Assembly: GCA_031835245.1 (NCBI GenBank)
Contig: JAVKOQ010000075.1
Span: 62,001-126,000, forward strand
Source: Balamuthia mandrillaris
Lineage: Eukaryota; Discosea; Longamoebia; Balamuthiidae
DNA length: 64,000 nt
Direction of reading: 5' to 3'
Positions 32,656 through 43,838 of this stretch are shown here, in pieces. The notes under the pieces were generated by a model that had not been told where the DNA came from, made no database searches, and saw only the letters and a list, made by a program, of their open reading frames with translations. The position numbers and the translations under genes are program-made. Position 1 is the first letter of the stretch, and each line of letters opens with the position of its first letter.

Positions 32656-35600
32656 TCTCTCTTCCTCTCTCCTCTTGTTGTGCGTTTGCTTCTCTTTTCT
32701 CTGCTTCTATGCTTCTCTGCTTCTGCTTTTCTCTCTTCTCCCTCTCACGCTCTTTTCACTCGCTCGGCTTTTTCTCCCCCTCTCGTCTCTCGTCTTCTCA
32801 CATCTCTTATTTTCGCCTCTCGCCTTTCTCTCTCTTCCCTCTTTTCCTCTCTTCTTCCCTGTTTCTACTTCTCTTCTTGCCTCGTTCTTCTGCTTGTTGT
32901 TCTCGTTCTCGTTCTTTTTGTTTCTTCTTCTTTTGTGTTCTTTTGTGTTCTTCTGTGTTCTTCTTGTTCTTCTTGTTCTTCTTCTCCTTCTTCTCCTTCT
33001 TCTCCTTCTCCTTCTCCTTCTCCTTCTCCTTCTCCTTCTCCTTCTCCTTCTCCTTCTCCTTCTCCTTCTTCTCATTGCATTCTTTGTTTTAAAAAAAACC
33101 TAGCAGATGATTGGGAAGGAAACGAAAGAGGAGAAGGTGGCAGCGGTGGCTTCTTTGGCTTCGATACCAGCCTTCCCCCCGGCAAACACCTCCAACCGGT
33201 GGCCTCCGCCTGGTTGGGGGAGGGCCTCGAGGTGGAGGGTCTCAACGATGAGCTTGGCGGGTTGGAGGATGAGGACCAGGAGGTAGGGGGGGAGAGGGCG
33301 CCATTGGTCGATGAGGACCCGTTGGTACCTCCTGGACAGGAGGAAGAGGAGGAAGCGAACGAAAGATTTGAGGGAGAGAATGGCGAAGCGTATCATATGG
33401 GGGTTTGTTTTCTCTCTCTCTCTCTATTTTTCTTCCTTTTGTTCTCGCTTATTAATACTTTCGATAAAAAGGACCAACAAAGCCTGGAGTCTAGATTTGT
33501 GACGATGATGTTAGGAGCCCAACAGCAACGTTCCAATGGAGGCAACAAAATGCCACCAGGCTTCTTTTCTGGGGACATGAGCTTTGGTCAAACTGGCCGC
33601 AGCAGTGTCATGCCTCCATCCTCCTCTTCGTCGCCTTACCGAGGAGGAGGAACAGCAGCTTCTCCTTTGCATCATCAACAGCAACATCCTGAATATGGTG
33701 TCATTGGACAGATTCCTTCCGCTGCTGCGCGTAATGACCATCACTCCTCGTTTTCATTTGGAGGACCCACCGCATCCTCCATGTCCAGTCTCTTTCAGCA
33801 AATGGCCTCGCCTCCTCCTTCACATGTAATGATGCAAAAGTCGCCAACGACAAGGGAGGTGAAGGGAATGGTCTCCTTGGAGGATTTAGAAGCCTCTCTT
33901 GCCCAAGGAGGAGAACAAGTCCACGTGCGCACTTCCTCTCGTTTGCCACCAGCACAACCATCTCATTCTCACCATCATAATCATCCATCAAGACATCAAC
34001 CACAACAACAACTCGATCCGATTTCAGCTTTGCTTAGAATGGGCGTTCAACAACCACCACAACGAGGAGGAGATGCTCATTATTCGCCATATCAACAACA
34101 CCAACAATCGCTTCCTCCTGATTATCACCACCAACAACAGCGGCAACAACGTTTGTTGGCGGCACAACAGCAAGAGCAACAACAACAACAGCTGATAGCA
34201 CAATACCTGCAACAGTATCAATACGCACAAAAGCAGCAGCAACAGCACCAACCAATTCATCAAGGTGCAGGAAGCCCTGCACCCGCAATGATGTACCAAC
34301 ACCAACGAGAAGATAGCAGCCCTCCCATTCCTTCCTTTTCGGGCTCCCCTGCTTCACCGTCTTCAACTTCTTCCTTTGCTACTCCCTCTTCTCCTACCTC
34401 CTCTTCCTCTGAGCAATCATTCCAGCCTTACTTTGTGAGACAAAAGTTCGTGGGACGAACGGACATGATGTCCAATTATGACATCAACACCGTGCTTCGC
34501 CTTCATTCCTCCCAGCTCCAAACCGCCACTCCCTTCCTGGACGACTATTACTATCAGGCCTGGCTCATCCACAAGCAATCCAAAGCTCATTACCAACGAC
34601 TATTGGCACAACAACAAAACAAAGCTGGAAATGAGCACGCAGCTTCCACTCCCCAGCTTCGTATTCCTGCTCATACTGCACTTTGCGAGACTCCGCCTCG
34701 CCCTCCAAGAAAGAAAAACCCTATTGGTTCGTGCCTTTCTTGCTTTGCTCCTCTTTGGTCATAATATTCTCATCATCTTTTGTGCTTTGTGTCATATTTA
34801 TGATATCAGATCCGTTCAAGGATTGTTTGGGAAGAATTCCAAGCCACTCGGTGAGAGCTCCTCGTCAGTTGGTTGAGCTTGATTCCAACATTCCGCTTAG
34901 TTATTACTCGCAAGGTTACTTCCTTCTTTCTTGTTCTCTCTTCACTTGGCCTTCTCACTTATTTATTTGCAGAAAATGGAGAGCATAAACGAAGAGAAGA
35001 AGAAGGCGAAGAAGAACAAGGCATGCGTCGTTACAGCCTCCCCCTTCGTGCTGAAGAGGGCTTCAACATTTTATTGGACATTGAGGATGTCGACCTGTTG
35101 CTCTCCTCCTCTGCCACAACGCAGGACCCTCAATCCAGCACTCGCCTGCTGCAAAAACGACGTCTCTTGGTGGAAGAGCTCTTTCGCCTTTTGCGCGTCT
35201 GCACTACTTCTCCAGAACAGGTCCTGCCTGCTCCTCGTATTGCCAACAACAGCTCTGGCACAAAGTCTCGCTCTTCTCCAGCGAACAAAGAGGACGACTC
35301 TGCAAGTGATGAGGAGGATGAAAGTAGCGAAGAAGAGGAAGAAGAGGAAGAAGAGGAAGAAGAGATTGCTTTCAACATATTGTATGTAGTTCTCTGTGTT
35401 TTGTTTCTTTTCGTTTCTGTTGCATTCGTGCCACTCCTTCCTTTTTCTCGTTTGATCTTTTCTAACACTTTCTTTTTATTTTTTACAGAGAGGAAGACAA
35501 GGCATTTATGCAATTTTTAAGATTGGCCAAAGGAAGCAAGTTGGTGGCCCGAGCTCTTCCTCTGTTGTTGCAACACCACGTCTACTTCATCCTTATTGCT

Positions 35601-36677
35601 TACATCCGCAACTTACATGCCATCGTCACAACTCCCAAAACCAAAGAGGTAAACTCGCTTTGTTCCTTTCGTTCTTTTCGTTCTTGCTTCTCTCTCTTTC
35701 TCTCTCTCTCTTGAAATGCTAAACAAACAACATTTTAAAAAAAACAAATAGGAAATACAAGCTTGCTCTCAACTAAGTTTTGTGGTGGTGAGAGCCATCA
35801 ACAGCTTTTTGTTGTCTCCCCTCATCGCTTGTCTCCAAACTTTCCTCATTCACTCCCAAGTGGAGGCCATCAAAACAAAGGTTTTCTTTCTTTCTTTCTT
35901 TTTCCACTTCCTCCCTTTCTTCCTTCTTTCCATTTCATCCTCCATCCTCGTCTTACTTATTGGGACATATTTGAAAATAATAGAACGGCGTGTTAGTATT
36001 AAAAGCATTGTTCACACGAGCTCATCAACTCTTGTCACAACTGAAGAGACTTCCTCCTCAACAACAAGCTGAATACACCGAACTAAAACAATGGTTCTTT
36101 TTTTTCTCCTCTCCCCTTCTCTTTCTTCCTTTTTTTTCTTAAACCTTTCTTCTCTTGTTTTTGTTATAACAAGGGACGAAGCCTTTGGAAGCTTCATGAA
36201 AGGTTTATCTGGATACTTTTGCGCTCTGCTGCGACTCAGCGCGGAGGAAGAGCAGCAACAAGAAGAGGAGGAAGCGCTGAAGAAGCAAGAACAGTCCTTG
36301 ACAATGGCGGAGCCTTCCACGTCCATTTTTGTCGGGATGGCTCATGTTTGGGACTTTTTGTTGCTGCTAACACTTCTCACCAACAGACATCAAAACGAAC
36401 TTCTCTTCCACGAAATCAAGTAACATTCTTTCTCCTCTGTTTGCTTTTTGTTTCGCTTCCTTTCTTCTGTTTTTATTTATTGATGTTTAACAATATCTCT
36501 ATTTTTTTAACTCTTTGTAGAGAAGTGATAGAGGAATCTTTGGAAGAAGAAGGCCGCCATCATGCCGTCATCCATGCCTTGCTTCAACAACTGGGCAAGG
36601 CCCATCTCTTTGCTCCTTCCGCCACCGCTGGTGCTGCCGCCACCCCTCTTTCTTTCCTGTCATCTCAACCCCACTAG
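32451..36677 (+). CDS. mRNA decapping activator PAT1
   Basis: Ten exons: 32451-32595, 33104-33402, 33472-34726, 34810-34914, 34973-35381, 35489-35648, 35752-35880, 35984-36093, 36174-36419, 36521-36677; 1004 residues in perfect phase. PAT1 bridges the LSM1-7 ring, DDX6 and DCP2 in P-bodies. The N-terminal HNDETFG matches the conserved PAT1 motif (NDETFG) that binds DDX6-type helicases. A long Gln/Pro/Ser-rich middle is followed by a conserved region (FVGRTDMMSNYDINTVLRLHSSQL; DDYYYQAWLIHKQ) and the alpha-helical C-terminal domain (EGFNILLDIEDVDLLLSS; KAFMQFLRLAKGSKLVARALPLLLQ). The first intron (508 bases) is made of CT and TTCTCC repeats. The match is strongest at the two ends; the middle is fast-evolving. 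Confidence 0.85.
32600..33080 (+). repeat. CT and TTCTCC microsatellites in PAT1 intron 1
   Basis: CT-rich from about 32600 and a TTCTCC hexamer run at about 32980-33070, all pyrimidine on the sense strand. Confidence 0.85.
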
Positions 36678-37057
36678 ACAACAACAATACAGAACAAACC
36701 CACCCACCCCTTTTTGATTTTTTAAAAACACCAAAAGACTTCCGCGCTGTTTCCTTCTATTCTCTCGCTGCTCTCTCTCCTCTCTCTTCTCTCTCTCTCT
36801 CCTATCTCCGATCTGCTCTCCTCTCCTTGCTTCTAACCTAGCTCCTAGAATTCCTCCAACATAATAGTAATATTCCATCATAGTTTCTACTTATAAAATT
36901 ATAATATGATATTTATCTCATCATATTACGTTGTGAATACCATCAATCATAATATGATTTACATCCACTTGCATAATATGAACTGTTGAACACGATATAT
37001 ATTAGGTTGACTGCGCGTGCTAGGGAGGAGAAGAAAAAAAGAAAAAAGGGGGAGAAG
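36678..37057. other. AT-rich gap between PAT1 and WBP11 with ATAATATGA repeats
   Basis: After a CT-rich 3' stretch, 36850-37010 is far more AT-rich than its surroundings. ATAATATGA occurs directly at 36901-36909, 36949-36957 and 36973-36981, and inverted (TCATATTA) at 36921-36928. A TATATATTA lies near 36997. Likely the WBP11 promoter; no GTCGAC was seen here. Confidence 0.6.
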
Positions 37058-39333
37058 ATGGGAAGGAAAGGCAATCGCTCCCTCAACCCCACCGATGCCT
37101 ATCGCAAGCAACAGCGTAAGAGAGAACTGGCCAAGGTATCATCACACAAAAAAAAAAAACACACTTTTTCCACTCCACACTTTAAAACTTAAAAAATACA
37201 CGCAGAACAAGCAACAGCGACAGAAAAAGAGAGAAGAGATTCTTCTGAAGCAAGATCCTGCCTCCATCCGTGAACAAATACGACACATCGAAGCCATTGG
37301 TACCGCATAAAATGTTCTTCCCCTTCTTCTTCGGTCAACAAACCAATTAGTAACACTTTTTGGCACACACATCAGAAAAAACGGGAAAATGCGACAAAAA
37401 GAATTTGGCCAAGAAGAAGCATTTGGAGGAGGTTCTTGCTCAACTGCTAGAAAAACATCCTGAAAGCAACACTGCTGCAAAAGAGTAGGCCCTTGCTCCT
37501 CCTTCTTTGTTTGTCTCCCTTTTTCATTTACGCTTCTTTTGTCTCCGCTCTCCTCACTCTTCTCCCTCTCCTCCTTCTTCTCTCCTTCCTCTCGCAACAA
37601 ACAGCTCTTCTTCACAAAAATCCAAAACGGCGTCTCATCCTCAAACATCGGCCTCGTATCCTTATGGTGCTGCCATGCCAGGCGCTTATCCTTATCCACA
37701 TGTTCATAACCCTTATGCTCCGCCGTTCCCACCAGGTGCTCCTTTCTTTCTTTCTTTCTTTCCCTTTGCTTTCGCGAGAGAGAGACGATGATGGGTCATC
37801 CTTACACAGAAGCGCAACGAGTCAGAGAAAGATAGTGTTTGTTTCCCTTTCTATGGCAACTTTTTGTGCGTCAGCCACTGAAAGGCAGTGTAAACAGAAC
37901 CATCTTTTTCTTGCTCCTGCATGAAGACAAAACTGGGGGAGGACCATCAGTCCTCGCTGAGTCTCTTTTTATTCGCCTCTCTACTCTCCTCTTCTCCTTC
38001 TCTCTATTACTAACTTCGTGGCTAGGAGTAGGTCACCCGCCCCAAATGGGCTACGGTGCTCCACACCAAGTAGGCTATGGAGCAGCGGGCATGGCACAAA
38101 TGCCGGGGCCTTACCTCCAACAACAGTCTTATCCCTATCCTTATCAGCATCAGCAGCCTTCCTCTTATCCTCCTCCTCCTCCAGGACTTTTAGCGATGCC
38201 ATATCCACATCAACGTCAACCTTCTATTCCTCCACAGCCGATGTCTCAACCTTCTCCACTTGTCACAACAACTGAGAACGAACGTAGGTCTTATTTCGAT
38301 GCTTTCATTTCTCTTTCTTCACTCTTGCTCTCCATCAAGTTGTGATATTTGCTCATCTAACACATTGAATGACTATATAGAGTTGACGACGGAGCAATCA
38401 CAGATAGAAGACAAGCAAGGACCCGGCCAAGGTGACGCCCACGGAAAAAAGGACCACAAGGAAGAAGCAGAAGAAGAAGAGGAAGAGACAAAACCAGAAA
38501 ATGAAGCAACGGATGATGGAGTAGAGAACGAAGATAAAGAAAACGACCAGGAAGCTAAAGATTTAGATAACAAAGAACAATGCGAGATAGAGACAGAAAA
38601 AGAGGACAGAGACGATGAAATACCAGGCCCTCCTCCCACCGAACCTCCGCCACAACCTCCAGGCCCTCCCCCTCCGAAGACTGCCCTTCATCAGCAACAT
38701 CCTCTTTCTCATCCCTCCGCCCTTGTTCATCCTCATCCTTCTCTCTCCATTCCCCCGCCTTATCACTACCGACAGCAGCAACAACAACCAATATACCCCC
38801 CTCCCTTTCCCCATCATCCTCCTCCTTCTGGTCCAGGTATGATGATGCATCCTCCTCCTTATCATGCGTTTACTCCATCTTCGTCCACTCCCTCTCGTCC
38901 GCCACCACAACCACAACCCTTACCAAGTCAACAAGAACTTATGTCCGCTCCTGCTATCGGACCCTATCCCCCTCCTCCACCATCTTCATCTTCTTCTGCT
39001 TCCAGTGCACCTGCACATATTGAACTTTCATCAGAGGTCACATCGTTGATACCAGCTGCTTTACGGTTGAAACGCCCTTCAGCCACCACCTCCGCAGTTG
39101 CTGCGAGAAGGCCCACAACGAGCTCATCCACCTCCACAACAGTAACATCTGCCCCCTCTTTTCTCACCACCAAAAAGAGAAAAAAGGAGCATCCAAAACA
39201 AACCTCTCCTTCTTCTACTTCCACAGCCCCCGCCAAAACGACAAGCAAGAACGAAGGGGATACCGCCTACGCCCTTTTCATGCGTAACATGCAAGACCTT
39301 GGTGCCATCCCAAAATCCTCCTCCTCTAAATAA
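37058..39333 (+). CDS. WBP11-like splicing factor
   Basis: Exons 37058-37135, 37206-37299, 37376-37484, 37605-37735, 38026-38283 and 38381-39333; 540 residues. WBP11 (Npw38-binding) is a late spliceosome component that activates PP1. The N-terminus MGRKGNRSLNPTDAYRKQQRKRELAKNKQQRQKKREEILLKQDPASIREQIRHIEAI matches the WBP11 domain, including NPTD and RKRELKKNK. A Tyr/Pro/Gly-rich part (GYGAPHQVGYGAAGM), an acidic-basic block and PPGPPPTEPPPQPPGPPPPK polyproline WW ligands follow. The end, DTAYALFMRNMQDLGAI, matches the conserved WBP11 C-terminus (AYxxFMxEMxGLL). The intron 37736-38025 is the only long one and is only partly pyrimidine-rich. Confidence 0.87.
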
Positions 39334-39997
39334 ATGTAACTGTGGTGGGTTCCTTCTCTCTTCATTCTTCTTGTTCTTCTCCCTTCCTCAATCTGTTTTA
39401 TGTGGACATGCCTCAGTCCCATAAAGACAAAGCGGGGAGGCTAGAAAGGTCTTTAAAGAAGGCCAAGACGATACAAGCAATATTCAGCCTGGTGCGGCAA
39501 CCTTAGCCGTCCCGTCTACTCTGGTGCAAACGCACTAACATGGTATGTTAGAAACGACATCCGGGTTTGATAGTGGTCAGAATCCACTCCAGGCTTTTTC
39601 TTTTATCCTTCATCCCTCTTTTCTGCTTTTTTCGACCTTGGTCTTTTTTTTTGTTTCTCCTGGCTTGATAAAGCGTTGTGCTTTGTGCGCTGCAAGGACA
39701 GGGAACGTAGGAAAAAACATCAGTGTTGATGCCGCTGGTGGCTGGTGTTGGTGAGATGCAGGAGCTGGGAACATTCTTCTTCGCTGAAACTTCTTCACCA
39801 AACGTGGGAACAAAAATTTTTCTTCGCATAAGAAACGAAACGGAATGGAACAAGAACGGAACGAGAACGCGAAGAATGGTTTCGTCTTCTTCCGCCTGCT
39901 GGCCAGCCACTTCTTCTTTCGCGGAAGAAGCTGCGTTACCGCTATAAATAAGATGAGCGAGTTCTTGGGCTGAACATTCCACAACAACAACAGCACA
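39334..39997. other. Gap between WBP11 and BCS1-like genes
   Basis: 664 bases. The part 39400-39580 has ordinary base composition without runs, unlike most gaps here, and no coding match that I can see; a non-coding RNA or old gene remnant is possible but unsupported. A TATA box lies near its 3' end. Confidence 0.4.
39943..39950 (+). promoter_or_regulatory. TATA box of the BCS1-like gene
   Basis: TATAAATA, 48 bases upstream of the ATG at 39998, in GC-neutral surroundings. A classic TATA position implies a short leader. Confidence 0.5.
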
Positions 39998-41317
39998 ATG
40001 CAAACGACTAGCTCTTCACAAAGGCGAGGCACCGATGTCTCTCATGACCGATGCCCCTTTGACCCGGAGACCCTTCGCTCCGGCCACTTGGCGCTTGACT
40101 GGCCTTTGGAGGAATGCACTTTCATGGAAGTGAGGGACAGCTACAGCTTCAGCCCTTTTCTCGCCTACTTCCATGCCGAGTGCCGCCCCGACCTGGAAGG
40201 CGAAGGCGAAGGAGAATCCGCCGAGCAACCAAGCCAGAGCTGGGCTCACTCCTCTTCTTCTTCTTCCCGTTCCTCCTCCACTCACCTCGTTTTGGGGTTG
40301 GGTCTGCACAAGGTATGGTGGATCGAACGTCAACTTCCTCTGCGGGTTCTCCTTCAGGCCATCGGAGAACCTGGCGGCTTCTCCTCCATGCAACGGATGA
40401 ACACCATGGTGGTCTTTGTTCGCGGCCGCCAGGCAGAGCACCGCCAGCTCCTGGATGAGCTCTGCCAGGAGGTCAAAGCCTGGCAGGAGCGCACCACCGC
40501 GGAGAACACCTTCAACCTCTACAGCTTCAGCCCCAGTTGCAACTGCTGGAACCACAAGGGCTGCAAGCGAGGTCGCCCTTTCGAGACCGTCATCCTTCCG
40601 GAGAAGGTCAAGCAGAGGGTGCAGCAGGACCTGGAGGACTTCTTCGCGGAGGAGACGTTGGGCTGGTACACCGACAAAGGCATCACCTACAAACGGTCTT
40701 ACCTGCTGTACGGTCGTCCCGGCACGGGCAAGAGCTCCCTCATCCAGGCCATCGCCACCGCCAAGAAGCGCAACGTTTGCTTCGTCCAGCTCTCTCACCC
40801 CGAGCTGACGGACGACGGCCTGATGCAGGCCATGAGCTCCGCCCCTGACAGGGCGTTGATCGTTCTGGAGGACGTGGATGCCTTGTTCGGGGAGGGCCGG
40901 CAGAGGAAGGAGGGCTCCTCCTGTCCCTTGTCCTTCAGCGGGGTGCTGAACGCCTTGGACGGGGTGAGCAACACGGATGGGCAGCTGTTCATCCTGACCA
41001 CCAACCACGTGGAGCGGTTGGACCCCGCCCTCATTCGCTGCGGGCGAGTGGACGTGAAGATCCCCTTCTCTTGGGCCACGGTGGAGCAGGTTCGCGACAT
41101 GTTCTTGCACTTTTATCCTGGGGAGGAGGAGCAGGCCCAGCGCTTTGTGGAGAAGAGCTTGAAGATGTTTGGGGAGCCCAAGGAGAGGGATGAGGGGGCC
41201 TTGGAGGAGTGCAAGTACGTGCAGGTCACCACGGCCACCTTGCAGCAACACTTTATTCATTGCAGGAAGGCTTCCGCTGCAGAGGCTGTGGAGATGGTGT
41301 CCTTTGAGTTGCTGTAA
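39998..41317 (+). CDS. Intronless BCS1-like AAA ATPase
   Basis: A single 439-codon exon. The AAA module shows Walker A GRPGTGKSS (near residue 244), Walker B ALIVLEDVDALF (near 288), sensor 1 ILTTNHVERLDPALIR and the arginine finger context CGRVD, preceded by the BCS1-type linker RPFETVILPEKVKQRVQQDLEDFF and YLLYGRPG. BCS1 inserts the Rieske protein into complex III. However, no clear N-terminal transmembrane helix or mitochondrial presequence is seen before the BCS1-N-like part (ERQLPLRVLLQAI...), so this may be a BCS1-like paralogue of unknown site, as in plants and fungi. It has no introns and is richer in GC than its neighbours, hinting at retroposition or transfer. AATAAA lies at about 41339. 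A 460-codon antisense frame is a codon-bias shadow. Confidence 0.85.
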   Translation: MQTTSSSQRRGTDVSHDRCPFDPETLRSGHLALDWPLEECTFMEVRDSYSFSPFLAYFHAECRPDLEGEGEGESAEQPSQSWAHSSSSSSRSSSTHLVLGLGLHKVWWIERQLPLRVLLQAIGEPGGFSSMQRMNTMVVFVRGRQAEHRQLLDELCQEVKAWQERTTAENTFNLYSFSPSCNCWNHKGCKRGRPFETVILPEKVKQRVQQDLEDFFAEETLGWYTDKGITYKRSYLLYGRPGTGKSSLIQAIATAKKRNVCFVQLSHPELTDDGLMQAMSSAPDRALIVLEDVDALFGEGRQRKEGSSCPLSFSGVLNALDGVSNTDGQLFILTTNHVERLDPALIRCGRVDVKIPFSWATVEQVRDMFLHFYPGEEEQAQRFVEKSLKMFGEPKERDEGALEECKYVQVTTATLQQHFIHCRKASAAEAVEMVSFELL

Positions 41318-41640
41318 TGTTGCACGTGAATAATTTTTAATAAAGAAAGTGTACGCATAGAGTATTGGCGCAAAGTTGACTTGGTCTTTATCCCACACGT
41401 TCTGCTGCCCTCATGCATGTGGCTTGTCTCTTCCGTTTTGCTACTCCTCCCACAAGAACGTCCTCTCCAGTCCAAAACTCTCCTCCTCCAAAACCTTTCT
41501 CTTGTTCTCTTTCTTCCTTTTGTTGGACCTGGACATAGGTTTTTTTTGTTTTTTGCGTTTATTCGACAGAGAGAGGCAGCAATTTGGAAATGTGTGAAGG
41601 AGAGAAGAGTCCCGAGAGCTTTTTCTTCCCTTGAGCAGTT

Positions 41641-42555
41641 TTAGTTCATCTTGCGCACCAAAGAGTTGATGTATTCCTCCCTGTTTCCGGCATCTCCGCC
41701 CTCCACAAAGTGAGTAAGCTTGTGGGTAAAGCCGCCGCGGGGGTTGTTCAACTTGAAGGGCCACAAGAACTTGTTGGCCTGCTTGAAGTGGGGACCCACG
41801 GTGTAGATCTCGTGGATGAGATCCTCCATGCACACAATTCCGTGTTTGCCGAGCTTCTCCTCAATGACGGCGTTGGATGTGATGGGGAGGCGCTGCTTGT
41901 TGATCTTGGCAAAACCGCGCTTGTAGATCAACTCACGAACGGTCTTAAGGTTGGGGTAACTGTGCACAGAAACAAAAGTTGTTAGGAGCGAGGAAAAACA
42001 AGGGGGAAAGAGCAGAAGAATAAGAGGGAAGAAGAGGAGAAATTAGCAGGGATAACCCACCCATAACTGACGTAGGGCTCAATGCGGCGGAGCATGTTGA
42101 TGGTGGCCTGGTTGAGGCGCACAAAAGTGGCATTGTTGATCTGCCTAAGACGCAACAACTGCAAAATCTTCTTGCTCTTGGGGTCAACCTGGTTAATACC
42201 ACGGATGCGAATAACAAGGGCCAACTTCGCATCGGGCTCCTTGAAGAAGTAACCAGCCTCCTTGGCGGTTCTGCGAGCACGGACGAGCTCCCTCTCGGCG
42301 GCCCTGTATTCCTTCACATACTTCTCAGCCTTCTTGAAGATCACTCGGCGCTTCTGCTTTTGGACCTAAAGTCGGAGAAAAATTTGAATATGATATAACC
42401 AGCAAAAGGAGAGCAACGCAATCAAAATCTTGGTGCCACAAAGATCATACCTTGGCGGCGGCGGCCTTTTGGCGCTCCCTGCGAGCACGGAGCTTCTCTT
42501 GGTAGGCCTTCTTCTTAAGAAGGGTCTCGGGGACGGGAACGGCTGCCTGTGACAT
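41641..42555 (-). CDS. rpl7: 60S ribosomal protein L7 (uL30)
   Basis: Exons 42555-42451, 42365-42061 and 41959-41641; 242 residues, usual length. Basic N-terminus [22 protein letters not shown], then uL30 core [58 protein letters not shown] across the second intron, [36 protein letters not shown] and the end [15 protein letters not shown]. All match L7. Three GTCGAC palindromes lie 168-210 bases upstream of the start. Confidence 0.97.
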
Positions 42556-43281
42556 CTTACTCCTCTCTCTCTGTGGGAATGGCCTGCCCTGTTGCTGCTG
42601 AGGTAAACTAGGAAAAAAAAAAAAAGAGGAACGCGCGGAGCAGAGAGAAGGCGAAGGATGAGGATGCGGGAATACGCTGGCCTGCTGACATAAGCCAAAA
42701 AACCCTCGTTCATTTTGATTTTGTCGACGGATTCCGCGTCGACGTTAAACATGTACCGTGTCGACATGATGTCTGTGAACGCAATGCTCCTCGTTTCGCC
42801 AACTGACAAAAAAACAACGACGACGAGAGGGAACCAAGAAAGAGGGAGGAAACCCCATTTTTTTTTTCTTTTCCCAACCTCCTCTTTCTGCTGTGTGTGT
42901 TTTTGAAAATCACAAGGTGGTGAGGTACCTTTCCTTTCTTCCATTTTTCATTGTTGTCGGGCTTTCACCTGATTCTTTGGTTATGAACTTAACCTCGTTT
43001 TTTTTTTTGGTCGATCATGCCCGTTTTTTTTTTTCGTCATCGTCGAAATAATGAAAGGAACTCCCCCCACCACCACCACCACGGTTTTACCTACTTTTTT
43101 TTGTCCCTTTCAGTTCTTTGTGTGATTGATGGCGAGCTGAGACGTGAAACACTCAGTGCAGCGGGGGAGGAAGAGCGCCAAAGTACAGTTTCAACAAACC
43201 CAACCAACGAACCAACGAACCAACAAACAATCAAACTTGCAAAACAACGTCTCTTAGGAGTAAAGAACAAAAAATAAGAGG
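42556..43281. other. Divergent promoter gap RPL7 / MED13
   Basis: 726 bases with outward-facing starts. The minus-strand frame covering the three GTCGAC copies (MSTRYMFNVDAESVDKIKMNEG) looks coding at first, but it has no recognisable domain and no supported start or splice; treated as promoter. Confidence 0.5.
42723..42765. promoter_or_regulatory. Cluster of three GTCGAC palindromes upstream of RPL7
   Basis: GTCGAC at 42723-42728, 42738-42743 and 42760-42765 (spacing 15 and 22). Densest cluster of the motif in the window together with 2820-2865. Confidence 0.5.
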
Positions 43282-43336
43282 ATGACAACCGTTCTCTCCA
43301 ACATCTTTCACTTGGTTTGTTTCTCTTCTCTCGCGT

Positions 43337-43377
<41 letters not shown>

Positions 43378-43807
43378 CGTTGCTCTCTGTCATTCTCTCT
43401 CTCTGTCTATTTTGTTATGTACTAACTTAATCTGATGTACACAGCGAGGACTCACAGAGCTAACGTGGCGGGTCTATGCTCCTCACCGGCCGAAAGAACC
43501 ACAACAAGTTCATGCAGGAGGGAGCTCCTCCTTTGCCTTTCCGCCTCCCTCCTGCTCCTCCTTCGCCACTGATTGGAAGGCGCTTGTCGCTGCTTTCGAT
43601 GCTTTGCGAGAGGCAGCTGTCCTGTGCTCGTTGTCCTCCTCCTCTGAGCTTTGGGTATTTGGCCCAAACGCTGTTAGCAACAACGTACTTCAACGAACCT
43701 ATCCCACTCTGTCAGGTACTCTTCTTATCTCATCTGTTCTCACGTTATTCTATGCTCTGTTTTCTCGTCTCTTCTCTCATGTTTTCTCTTTTCTGCTCTT
43801 TTGTCAT

Positions 43808-43838
<31 letters not shown>

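Noticed and set aside
39400-39600. tRNA-like or small RNA candidate between WBP11 and the BCS1-like gene
   Set aside because: I could not find A and B boxes with a foldable cloverleaf; no consensus motif seen.
40016-41398. 460-codon open frame antisense to the BCS1-like gene
   Set aside because: Same reason: shadow of a GC-rich intronless gene with intact Walker motifs on the other strand.
42366-42944. Minus-strand reading frame upstream of RPL7 with MSTRYMFNVDAESVDKIKMNEG
   Set aside because: No start or splice support and no recognisable domain; the segment is a cluster of GTCGAC motifs in a promoter gap.
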